A stretch of 64,000 bases of DNA, taken from Apostichopus japonicus. Taxonomy: Eukaryota > Echinodermata > Holothuroidea > Aspidochirotida > Stichopodidae. A program made the position numbers and the translations under genes. Shown one piece after another: positions 32,815 through 43,313 of the stretch; position 1 is the first letter of the stretch, and every line of letters starts with the position of its first letter. Location of the stretch: NCBI RefSeq assembly GCF_037975245.1, contig NC_092579.1, positions 26,649,666 through 26,713,665 on the forward strand. The letters are read 5' to 3'. The notes beneath the pieces were generated by a model that was not told the DNA's origin, did not search any database, and saw nothing but the letters and a program-made list of their open reading frames with translations.

Positions 32815-33355
32815 TTTGGTTTCGATGACAATCTAACCTATGCATTCATGCGGGCGGAGAGTGTGTATGCGTGTGTGTTGGGGGGGGGGGGGTGTAACGC
32901 ATCGCTTGTAAATACGATATCTCAGGAAGTGAAGCTTTGACCAATCTAATATTCGTGTATATGAGTAACACATTGGGTAGAAGAACCCTTTTGTTTTGTG
33001 GGTAGGTCAAAGATCATTTTGAGTCACCAGGGGCCAAATAGTAAAAACCTTGTAAAGACGATATCTCAAGGATGTAAGCTTAAACCAATATCATATTTAA
33101 GTTCGTGAGTAGGGGACCACATTTAGGAGCAAAAGCCTCTAGTTTAATGTGGAGGTCAAAGGTCATTTGGGTTCACCAGGGGTCAAATAGTGTAAACCTT
33201 GTAAACACGATATCTCAAGAAGGGAATGTTGAACGAATCTCATATTTAGTATGTAGTTGTTACACGTTCATTACAATTTTTTATTGAGATCAAAGGTCAT
33301 TTTGAGTCGCCAGACGTCAAGTTGTGGAAACCTTGTTTATAAGCTACAGTATCTC
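32815..33355 (+). repeat. Second block of the AGGTCA-containing repeat family
   Basis: Same family as 762-1535: 'ttggtttcgatgacaatc', 'gcgggcggagagtgtg', then repeats of 'aaccttgtaaacacgatatc' and 'gtcaaaggtcatttgggttc'. AGGTCAAAGGTCA is intact at 33153-33165. A G run interrupts at 32880-32892. Confidence 0.8.
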
Positions 33356-33719
33356 CCACCGACCAGCCTATCAGATAACATGTGCGTTACGCCTCGTACG
33401 AATAGGGGGCTATTGGCATTGGAAATGAGCTTATGGGCATCCGTAGAATCTAAAACTCACAAACTGTAAACTCCAATTTTCTTCAAGCAATCTGGGTTGT
33501 TCTGATCATTTAGCAGCAAAGTACTACAATGATCAGCCACCCTCCCAATTTCTTCAACACCCCCGATGAATTCAAAGTTTCGTCTTTTCTTGCTGGCCAT
33601 AATAAGGGTCAACAATTTGGTTACAGAACTGAAAGTTTGTGGACAAAAGCCGAAGCTATGCCTCATATTACTGACTTGTGAATTAGGATACAATGTTTTA
33701 TTGACATGTCAGGTAGGCC

Positions 33720-34432
33720 TTTCTATTCTGTGCAAAAAGTATATTCTGTAAGAAATATATATATGCTGAACAAAGTACGGAGCTCTGTAAGTTCCAGCTG
33801 AGATGTTGGTATTTCAGTAACTTCAGTGAACAGCTTATTCATTATATTGGCAATAAGTGTGCAAGTACAATGCACTTTCTTGCTCAGAACCGAAATGCAG
33901 TTCAAAGTTAGTGGTTTTGCGACATCACATTGCATATGATATTACGACGATACGATCAACAGCATAGCCTACTGTATCTAGCCGGCTTAACAGTCCCATT
34001 AACATATTATATAACCAGGGAGCTGTTAGAGTAGCAGCTCCCTGGTATAACATAGGTAACATATACGTATAGCAGCAGTACTGCAATCATTGCGTCCAGA
34101 TATAGCGCGTTAGTAGGATAGTTGGTAGTGTGATGTTAACGTTAGACTACTCTAAACAGCATACTTATTACTTACACTAGGCTAAGACTTAGCATATATT
34201 CCACTATTTGCTTTTCTCTAACCACAGTCTTTCAATAATTTGTTGCACTTCTGCAAGGACTCTATACATCAACGGAAAGAAAGTGGATGTGAAGAAAACA
34301 GCAATATGATGAATAAGCTGGTCACTGAAGTTACTGAACAACAAAACATCTCAGTTGGCACTTACAGAGCACCGTACTTTGTTTAACATATATATTTTTC
34401 TTACAGAATATATTTTTTGCACAGAATAGAAA
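33720..34432. repeat. Large inverted repeat, arms about 130 bp
   Basis: The left arm 33720-33852 ('ttctattctgtgcaaaaag…') and right arm 34301-34432 ('…tttttgcacagaatagaa') are inverted copies sharing 'acaaagtacgg', 'gctctgtaag', 'gagatgtt', 'cagtaacttcagtga' and 'agcttattcat'. The loop of about 450 bp contains a short hairpin (34016-34050). This is a foldback-type mobile element whose right arm merges into the AT array that follows. Confidence 0.75.
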
Positions 34433-34860
34433 TTTGTTATTAGAGAAAATATTTCCTACAAAGAATAAAAATTTATTTTTGTACAAACAAAAACTTTTTC
34501 TATAGAATATATATATTTTCTGTCACAGAATTTATATATTTTGTTAGAGAAAAATATTTTTCGGTCAGAGAATTTACATACTTTTTGAAAAGGATATATA
34601 TATTTCTTTAGAGAATACCTTTTTTTTCTCTTAGAGAATAAATATATTCTTGGCAGAGAAAAAATATTTTTTGTGTTAGAGAATATATATTTTTGACAGA
34701 ATATTTACTATAAGAGAATATATATTTTTGCACAGAATACATATTTGTTATTAAGAAAATACTTTCTGTACGCCTGGAGAATATATAAATATATACTTTA
34801 AGGGAATAAATATAATTTTCAGGGAATATATATGTGTAAACAAATATGTCTAAAATGTAT
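34385..34860. repeat. AGAATATATATTTT tandem array
   Basis: Imperfect units of about 30 bp built on 'acagaatatatatttttg' and 'ttagagaatatatatt', AT-rich and largely self-complementary. It starts inside the right arm of the inverted repeat at 33720-34432. No coding content. Confidence 0.7.
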
Positions 34861-34944
34861 TTTTGAAGTTAACCATGTATGTATTTCGCAAGTACAGCAT
34901 ATATATATTTGTATGTATATATTCCGCTTTCTCGCGCCATAGCA

Positions 34945-35205
34945 ATTGTCCGGGGGAAATTGTCCAGGGGGGGGGGGAATAGTCCGGGGGGAAATTGTCC
35001 GGGAAGGTTATTGACCGGGGGGTAATTGTCCGGGGGGAAGTCGTCCGGGATGGGAATTGTCTGGGGGGAATTGTCTGGGGTGGGAACTGTCCGGGGTGGG
35101 AATTGTCTGGGTGGGAATTGTCCGGGGGGTAATTGTCCAGGGGGAAGTTGTCTGGGGGGTAATTTTCCGGGGGGTAATTGTCCAGGGGGGAGTTGTCCGG
35201 TCACC
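34945..35205. repeat. CCGGACAATT-type array, opposite orientation
   Basis: About 16 units of 'gggGGGAATTGTCCG' type, the reverse complement of the units at 32465-32730. Both arrays border a similar 'acagatata' motif at one end, suggesting that they are members of one element family rather than random expansions. Confidence 0.8.
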
Positions 35206-35519
35206 ACAGATATATAGAACGCGAAAAGGGCAACCATATTTCTATGGAACGCGAAAAGGACAACCATATTTCGCTGTCTAAACTAAAGTTGTTGCTGCTG
35301 TTTTATCATGTTGTTGCTCAAACTTAAATTGTTGTCTAAACTTACGTTGTTGTCTAAGCTTACGTTGTTGTCTAAACTTGTCTAAACTAACGTAATTGCC
35401 CAATCACGTGATAAGAAAGTATGGGCATTTCGCGCGAAATTCGACTTGCGCTGTATATACATACGCGTCGTTAATTTACTGACCAATTACGAAATAGTCA
35501 GTAAGAATTAATTAATAAT

Positions 35520-35994
35520 TCGAATTGATGATATGTACATATCACTAATTCGAATTAGTGATATGTACATATCATTAATTCGAATTAGTGATATCAGTAA
35601 ATATGACGTCATATTTCATGATATCACTAATTCGAATTAATGATATGTACATATCACTAATTCGAATTAGTGATATCAGTAAATATGACGTCATATTTGT
35701 TGATATCATTAAATCGAATAAGTGATATGTACATATCACTAATTCGAATTAGTGATATGTACATATCACAAATACATTTAAAGATATCTTTAAATCATTT
35801 CTTGATATCACTAATTCATTTAATGATATCATTAAATGAATTATTGATATCAAGAAATGAACCGAATTAATGATATCATTAATTGATTTAATGATATCAA
35901 CAATTCGAATTCTTGATATCAACAATTGATTTAATGATATCATCAAATAATTAAAGATATCATTAAATATTGAATAAAAAGTAAAACGGCTTGC
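35520..35994. mobile_element. Palindromic-array element, left end missing
   Basis: Array of alternating palindromes TGATATGTACATATCA and CTAATTCGAATTAG (about 35520-35765), grading into 'aatgatatcattaaattg' units to 35965. The right end GTAAAACGGCTTGCCATA (35977-35994) matches the right terminus of the 29105-30081 element (GTTAAAACGGCTTTCCATA). No matching left terminus was found; it may be deleted. Short Met-Ile-Ser-type open frames are by-products of the repeat. Confidence 0.65.
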
Positions 35995-36045
35995 CATACG
36001 GCCTTGTCCACAGGACTGTTTTCCTAAACCCATGCAGCAATAACC

Positions 36046-36874
36046 TACGAAGATCTAGAGAGGACATGGTTAAAAAAATTATTACGTACGTACGTGATAA
36101 TACCACGTACGTACGTAATAATATCACGTACGTACGTGATATTACTACGTACGTATGTCATAATTACTACGTACGTACGTGATAATTACTACGTACGTAC
36201 GTAATAATTACTACGTACTTAATGTAGGGATTATCACGTACGTATTTAATAATTATTACGAATGTAGGCCTACGTATACGTACGTGTTTAGTGATATAGC
36301 CTATGTTAACACTTGTCTAACGTAAGCGAGCCTACGTTATATACTGCGGGTGATACATCTTCATAACAAAGATGGAGAGGGATGAACTTGTTCGTATGTA
36401 CTTTAATTTGGGGTTTAGCCAGAAGGAAATCCTTTATTACTTTGACAGCAATGCATAGGATAATAGTTAGTCGAAAGACATCTCAGACGCATTCTGAGTA
36501 GCCTTTTCTTGCATCGCATGAAACATTCATACATTGTGGATGTAGAGATTTTTATATTGTGGCAAGCCTAAGCACAGACATTCCTGTGGTGTTAGGCGAA
36601 CGAACGTACCAATTGTCTGTCTTCGGCATTTTATAGTTATAGGCTTGACTTCTGTGGTGTACGTATCTTGCATGTTGACAAATATGTTACAGTATGTACG
36701 TACCGCGAACCGCCACTTCTTACTATCTACTTTTTATTACGTACGTACGTTATAAATATTACGTACGTACGTAATAAATATTACGTACGTACGTAATATT
36801 TTGTTGCTGCTGTACGTAATAAATATTACGTACGTACGTATTTTTTTTTACCATGTCCTCTCTTGATCTTCGTA
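36046..36874 (+). mobile_element. ACGTACGT-array element with integrase remnant
   Basis: Inverted termini TACGAAGATCTAGAGAGGAC (left) and GTCCTCTCTTGATCTTCGTA (right) extend for over 30 bp, including 'catggtaaaaaaa'. They are flanked by ATAACC (36040-36045) and AGAACC (36875-36880), a likely 6-bp duplication with one mismatch. Inside each terminus lies an array of ACGTACGTACGT(A/G)ATAATTACT units: about eight on the left (36080-36250) and four on the right (36738-36840). The middle holds a decayed transposase start (36372-36571). Length 829 bp. Confidence 0.8.
36372..36571 (+). pseudogene. N-terminal helix-turn-helix remnant of an integrase-type transposase
   Basis: Begins ATG and reads MERDELVRMYFNLGFSQKEI then LYYFDSN before a stop. 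The next frames continue with HRIIVSRK and then ERHLRRILSSLFLHRMKHS. The progression 'ER.EL...YF.LG.S..EIL.FL…H.I.IS.RHL+RIL…L.L.R' is, from memory, the start of a multi-copy metazoan protein with an rve-type DDE integrase domain. Two small indels shift the frame and the catalytic part is absent, so it is non-functional. It sits between the two ACGTACGT arrays of its element. I suspect an IS3EU-like superfamily, partly because of the 6-bp duplication, but cannot verify this. Confidence 0.6.
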
Positions 36875-36943
36875 AGAACCATACCCTGCGTATAGTAGTC
36901 ATATGAAGCCCACGTGGTAAAGCAATTGTTGTACAGCGCCGAT

Positions 36944-37048
36944 GGCAACAACGTAAGTTTAGACAACGAAATCAGTTTGCCCTTTTCGCGCGTCCACGCA
37001 CGAAAAGGGCAAACTGATTTCGTTGTCTAATCTAACTTTGTTGTTGCC
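36944..37048. repeat. Long hairpin, arms about 50 bp
   Basis: The left arm starts 'ggcaacaacgtaagtttaga' and the right arm ends '…tctaactttgttgttgcc'. The centre is 'cgcgcgtccacgcacg'. Arms include the GCGAAAAGGGCAAACTGATT motif shared with the 35.2 and 37.19 kb ends. Likely a foldback terminus pair. Confidence 0.8.
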
Positions 37049-37224
37049 TGAACCATGGAGCTTTATAGCTCCATGCCTGAACTAAAGTTGTTGCTGCTGT
37101 TTTACCATGCTGTTGCTCAAACTCACGTTGATGTCTAAAATTCCGTGAAACCTAGCAACGAAATAAGTTTTCCCTTTTCGCGTTCCATAGACTAGTGGGA
37201 GCTATCGCTCCCCTGTGCATAAAT

Positions 37225-38960
37225 TAGAAAGTACCAGCGCGAAGTACAAACACTATGCCTTTGACCTAACTAAAGTGATAAAGTTTACATAAATCACTCC
37301 AGATGGTGATATCGTGTGCCGCATTTCGCCAAAAATGTGGCAGTGGACTTCAGCTTCACAGGTAATATTTAAGAAGCGATAACAGAAGCATTTACATAGG
37401 AATATAATTACTTTAGTAGTGTCGTCTGCCCATGTAATGATCTAGTGAGTAGTGCTGTATTGTTATTCACTGGACCTCGGAAAGTTGGATGTAGGCTAGT
37501 TAGCCTACTGTAGGCCCCTAGGCCTAGACCAGCTATACGGCTGTCCTTTTGGATGCGAAATGACTTAAGCCTAATTACAGCAATTAAAACCACCTCATTT
37601 TACTTAAAACTTTATCCCTAACGATAGATCCACATGCCAGAATAACTGAAGATGACATTTACATATCCTACCTTGCCCATGGTCTACTGAAGTGAAGAGT
37701 AAGATTCTAACGTAGGTTTGTCTAGGTCATATTAAACGAAGCCTACAATATTTCAGTCTATTAATATATTTACTAGAATTGTACAAATATTCAAACGCAT
37801 TCTCCATTTGCAACATATTCCCAACAAAGTACAAGTAAGTGTGGCAAAAGGGTATAGGGCCTAAGCAGTAAAGCAGGCTAATCAGAGCAGGCGCAATAGC
37901 ATCACGTCGTCCAATTCTACAGATGGAGAAAGTTGACTGTTTTTACAAAAAACACATTTTTTTGCCGTGAAAAATATGTATGCACAATACTTTCAGTCAG
38001 TTTTAAACGTGTTTCCAGATACACTTTGATTACAACCATTGTATTTGATGGTATTTTACACTTGTTTGCTTGAGTTGTCGGGAAATCGGCCTGTTGACGC
38101 TAATTAGTATGACCGGGCTAAATGCCTAGCCAGTAATCTGAGTCTTGACTCTTGAGGTAGGCCAGGGTAGGCCAAAGCCTATAGCCAGGTATGTTCTGGA
38201 TAGTAATTTAATTACAGGCAATTTGCATAAATTTACTCAACTATGATTTAAAGGCCTAATGATATTTACTTACCATGTTTGGACAAAGCTTTGTAGGCAA
38301 TACAAAACACTCAAGCCACTACTCGTGATAACATCTCATCTAGGCCTATTGATGACAATATGTGACTGAATGTAGATATGCATCAAATTGTTTGCACTCT
38401 CACTTCATAAGGTGGGGTCTGTTATCCTGCATAATCTACTACCCACTTTGCAACATTAACATTTAACTGAAAACTGCATGCACAGACTAATATGGAAATA
38501 TTACACAAAAGTAGGTGTGTGGATAGGGGGAGGGGAGTAGGGTGAAAGGTGGAGGGAGGGTTGCTTCTTCACTGCATTTTCCTGGGACAACTATGACACT
38601 ATCTGAGTGGAGCACTAAAATAATACAAGCAAGAAAATGTTTGCCATATGCTTCTCTGATAACGGAAATGACACTTTCCAGACATTAAAAGTTGCATCAA
38701 GCACTCCACTTGCTCGTAAGAGGCGAGAAAATGTTTCAAAGTTGGTTCTTATAAGTCAGGAGTAAAGTACTTACTTCTCTGATCTGGTCACCATAACACG
38801 TCTCTCTTGTGAAAAGTACACCTACTCTTTCGAAAAATTAAAATCAAATTCCGTTTTCAAAGTCGAATGGACAATGTATGTATGACGACTTATAAATGAT
38901 CTGGCTCTTTGCCTCACTTTTCTCAAGGCTTCACGGCTTCAACACACGATTACTTTAATT
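37225..38960. repeat. Segmental duplication, copy 2
   Basis: Same order as 31340-32440 but longer, with about 0.7 kb of extra sequence at about 37830-38560. Shared blocks include 'ttaaaactttatccctaac', 'gatccacatgccagaata', 'aaaataatacaagcaag' and 'ctggctctttgcc'. Confidence 0.75.
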
Positions 38961-41900
38961 ATGTCCCATTGAGATACTTTTCTTGACTCACAGGCAAAAT
39001 GTTTATACAATCTTTCATACAGAATCTCATATAATCTTTGATACAGCAATCTTTTTTATTCTCGTATATTCTCCTATAGGCAAATATGGAGAATAGATGT
39101 GCAATACAGTGTGTCAGTTGTGAGAAGCATGTCCTCTACCTTGCACACCATGTAGCCAGGCAACACCAGGTGAAGGACAAAGGCCAAAGATTGCAGCTTA
39201 AGTACTAGTGAGGACAAATGTAAGTAGCAAATGTTTGTGTAAAGTATCATAGTCACACAATGTAATAGAAGTAAAGTTCTAATATTTTGACAAGTAAAAT
39301 TACTGCCTTTTTTTATTAAGGAACTCACATTCTTCTTCCAATTTGAATGACAGCATCTAGCTCTCTCCTTTTCTGCTCAATCAGCATGCAATTGTAGTAG
39401 CATCCTATACTTCTGCCCTTAATCAAAAGTACTTTTATTCCAAGGTACTTTCAGATATAACCCTTCACAGTTCAAAAGGTCTCCTGTTAAAAAAAACCCT
39501 TACAGTTCACAAGGTCTCTCCTGTTTGATCTAAAGATGCAGTACTTTAAGTGGCTAGACCATGTTTCATATTGTGTGATGTGACTCCAGTCAGTCAGTAA
39601 CTTTATTCGGCAGTTGATAACTTTGATTTGTCCAGTGGAAAATCCTGGAAAAGTAAAGAAATTTCAGTTTCAACCCAGATAGTTATTGAAATCTTTGATA
39701 GCCAAGTACTGTAACAAATTTGTGTTGAGATAATACTAATAGTATGAAATGTTATAAAAAGGTGAAGCTAAACCAGGTTTTGAGACTGAAGACTTTTATT
39801 AACTTGGAGATAGTGAGCTTGGTGTCTTGGTAGCACATGCAATAAAAATACTATTTTTGTGTCATAATATTTACTCACAGTACTTTTGTTGAATTTTGAA
39901 AGTAAATATCTTATCAAAATGCCACACTTTTGGACCCATAATGTATTGAATAACCCATCATGTAAGTTTCTAAGATAGTAACCATGTTTTAATTTATTTG
40001 TATCTCCACAGAGGTTCAATCCTATACTGTACAGTAGTTACTCAGATTTTGATAGCGACAAGAGTAAAGAATTTAAGTGATGACACACTCCAAGGAAAAC
40101 CTGCAAAGATAGAAATAGATGGAAGTATGTTGAAATAAAGTATTCAGAAAATGAATTGTGACTTGAATATATGGCATATTGCAGTGATTTTGTCATGGAC
40201 AGGACTCAGGAGAGTTTGCAGCTAATCAATTCATTTTGCTGCCATCTTAAAGTGTTTAAATGATTACCTGCTTAAATATTGATATCGTACAACATGGTGG
40301 ATACCAAATCAAATTCATCACTTGCCTTGGTTAAATATTTTGTAAAAAGTGTGATGTATGTTGACATAATTCCAAATTCATCCTCAAAGCATTAAACATT
40401 GTTGAACTGATGTGTTTCAAAAAGACATAAAATAGAAATGAAAAATGAATTAATTGATTATAGCAAAGTATGGTCTGTGAAGGGGTGTGTCTTTTGTCTC
40501 AGGACTGATAGATGGGGACCTAGGTAGACTCACAGATGGCTGGAGCAGTTAAGGATCAACTTACAAACAGTTCCAGTCTGAGACAGTGAGTATGGTTTAT
40601 TATCCTTGGTCAGATTGTAGGAATGAATGTCTTTGATATGGGTAGTCAGTCTGTCATTGTGCAAGCCAAGGATGAACCTTGCCATATCAGAGGCTGTAGA
40701 ATGTTTGCATTTTGACAAGAGTGTCCTGTTCATCAGTAGTCTAATTACCTAGCCTTTTGGCCATATATTGTATGTCCAGTTAGACTTTGGCAGAAAGCTC
40801 ATTTGTGGCATTATGAAAGTGGTCCTTCCAGAAATTGGTGAAGTAGAGGGGTTAGAAAGGGATTTTCATGACATCTGTAAAAGGGCAGACTGTGTCCTAT
40901 GGATACTTGAGTTATGTCTGCTATGAATAGAAATGATGTGTGTTTTGTGAGTCTCGAAAATTCAGGTTATGGAGGAATGACAGACCAAGTTCAGCATTCT
41001 CTTATTAATGATAGCCTATATAAATGTCAGGTACGCCTAAGCAGAATTTACTTATTCATGTTCTTGTTTGATGATTTGTACATCTTTGGTTGTGGCTATG
41101 TGCATGCAGGCATTTCTGATTATTTTTTCATACAGACTATATGTGTGAGCTAACATTGGCTATGCTTGTCCAGTCAGGCTGTGAATCGGAATTCCTGGTC
41201 ATGGGTCAATTATACTATCTTTCACTTGCATCATTTCAGGAAAGCAGGAATTGTTGCTTGCAGTGCTGAACTGTTTTTATCCAAGCTTACAGTGGCTTTT
41301 CTTATTGATTAATGTTGAATGTGTTTCTGTAATTTTTAATTTTTGTGGTTATAATTTCATGTTTGTCCTGTAATTTTTAATTCTGTTCTCTTTCCTTTTT
41401 AGCTGTCATTTCCTTGCCCAACATGCTGTTACATTGGAAAAGCACTTTTATATATGGTTCATCATTGTTTATACAACTACAATTAAGGCAATCTAATGTT
41501 TTACAAATATCTAAGTAAAATCGCAACTTCAGTAGCAGTATCTCCAGGCCAGCCAATTTGAAGAAGTTCAGATTTACCGTTTAAAATTTCAAAAATATAG
41601 TATTGACCCATGTGACCTAATTAATATGATCTGAGCATTGTGAGCAACAAATAGTGAGGCATATAGCAGGGCTCTAGCCAGGTTCACTTGTCCAAAATCA
41701 AGTCCAAGTCAACATGTCCTGAGTCCAAGCCATGTCAGAATCAGAGTGAAGGCCGGGACAAGAATATCAGAGTCGAGAATCTAGTTGAAACATAATTTTG
41801 ACTTTTGTTGCTCACACCAACTTGGCTGGCCTGGATGTATTGCCATTGCTAATGTTGTTTGTGATTGTACTTAAATATTTGCAAATATTGGATTGCCATT

Positions 41901-42220
41901 ATGTTATCGATAAGGCATGATAAGTATGGACAGTTTGTCAACTGCTTGTGACAATTAGGATTCAAAGACATTTTAAAACTCTTGGCATAGTAGTGCTAAT
42001 GAAGCAGTCTATGAGTCCAATATTACAAGTTTTCCATGTCATCTTGTATGGGAGGGGGCAGAAGAGAGTAAAGGAGGCTATTGGGGAATGGTGGGTATGG
42101 GTGTGGAGGAGGGGTAGGGAGAGATAAAACTTTGGAACAGGATGACTCCCAGAAAAGTTGTCCATAGCTGTTTAAAACTATGAATACATCATTATAACTT
42201 CAAACCTTGTTTATTTTCAG
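38961..42220. other. Stretch without confidently identified exons
   Basis: AT-rich, intron-like. An AG acceptor followed by a short open segment occurs at about 40013 and a possible small exon around 40914-41030 ends at a GTACGC donor, but neither encodes a recognisable motif. It probably lies 5' of or inside the SET gene. Confidence 0.35.
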
Positions 42221-42309
42221 TGTGACAATCACCATGCAAAGCTCAAAGATCATCGTTCAAGGGACTCGTGCGAAGAGACCAGCAAGAAAGTTAAAATCCT
42301 AGATTAGAG
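42221..42309 (+). CDS. Candidate 5' exon of the SET-domain gene
   Basis: Good borders: acceptor tttattttcAG, donor GAG|GTGAGA. One frame reads TMQSSKIIVQGTRAKRPAR, a basic nuclear-localisation-like run, but hits a stop eight codons later. The other frame is CDNHHAKLKDHRSRDSCEE, also stopping near the end. It is plausible as a non-coding or decayed 5' exon only. Confidence 0.25.
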
Positions 42310-43241
42310 GTGAGAGGTTTGATCAGACATAGTGAAGTCTGCATGTTTGTGTGTGATTATGTGTGTGTATGTCTTATAATGGAATCTTATATTATGTTAT
42401 ATAGTTATATAGTTAAATGAGCCAATATGCCATGTTATGTTGGATTGTTGGTACTCATACCATAAATTAATTATGAATTAAGTTTTCAATATATACACAA
42501 CTATAAAGTAGGTAAAATTTCATCAAGCATGGAATGTGCTGCTGTACAACATAAATTGACCTTACCAAAATTTGAAAACTTTATTATAACTCAAACATAA
42601 ATGTAAAAACAAATTTTATGGACCAATACAAGATTTCTACATGCCAATAATTGGGGGAATGTTTTGTTACATTTCATAAAGTTGTATTTGTGTAGTGTGG
42701 ATCATTCCATTCTAATTCCAATTAGTCCAAAAACATAACATTGACTGTTACATTTAATAATTGTGGTTTTTTTACCAAATTTTCTTGGTGGATTACTGTA
42801 GGTGTTAACATGTACCAGTGAGAAATTATCATATTGGAGAATATTTTACCATTTTGTTAAATTTGCTAAACTAGAATGTTAATTCCTGTATGGCTATAAC
42901 ATTATTTTATTTTTTCCATTTGGATTGAACCCATGTAAATATGATTATTATCATTACTTTATCAACAATGCAGATTTGAACAATTTGCACTTTCTAGTAA
43001 AAGTTAATTAATTAACAACTTTTGTGGCTAATAGCTCATTTTTGGCAAGGAAGTCATTTCTATTGGTGGTTGATCATATGCAAACTCATCCCTTACTAAT
43101 TTAATTATGTGATTAATTGTTGGTAAACAATGAGAAGTTCACACTAACTATCATTTCATGCAAAATAATGATCAGTAGTGCAAGCAAGCCATGATATTTC
43201 TACTGGTCTAGGTTGTCATTACATATTTTTCTTTTATATAG

Positions 43242-43313
43242 ACAAAATGATTGATGCCGAAGATATAAACACAGTAGTTATGATGCTGAAGAAGGAGACA
43301 ACACCATACATCA
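43242..43313 (+). CDS. Candidate exon of the SET-domain gene
   Basis: Acceptor ttttatatAG, donor ATCA|GTGAGT. Encodes MIDAEDINTVVMMLKKETTP from an internal ATG. It does not join in frame to the exon at 46529 (phase 1 against phase 0), so a further exon between them would be needed, or the frame is broken. Support is the splice borders and strand only. Confidence 0.3.

Larger units (their letters stand above)
35210..37195. repeat. Region bounded by inverted 'GGAACGCGAAAAGG' arms
   Basis: 'aGAACGCGAAAAGGgcaac' occurs at 35213 and 35236 (plus sense). Its inverse '…CCTTTTCGCGTTCCATAG' is at 37175-37195. Next to each end is a shared segment 'aaagttgttgctgctgtttta' (35285 and 37083), present in the same orientation. 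It encloses the palindromic-array elements at 35520 and 36046 and a perfect-looking hairpin at 36944-37048. It could be a larger foldback element carrying later insertions. Confidence 0.5.

Noticed and set aside
32305-32831. Collagen-like Pro/Gly-rich open frames on both strands
   Set aside because: Produced by the CCGGACAATT tandem array, open in several frames at once; not a protein-coding signature.
34869-35281. Gly/Pro-rich open frames on both strands
   Set aside because: By-product of the second CCGGACAATT array.
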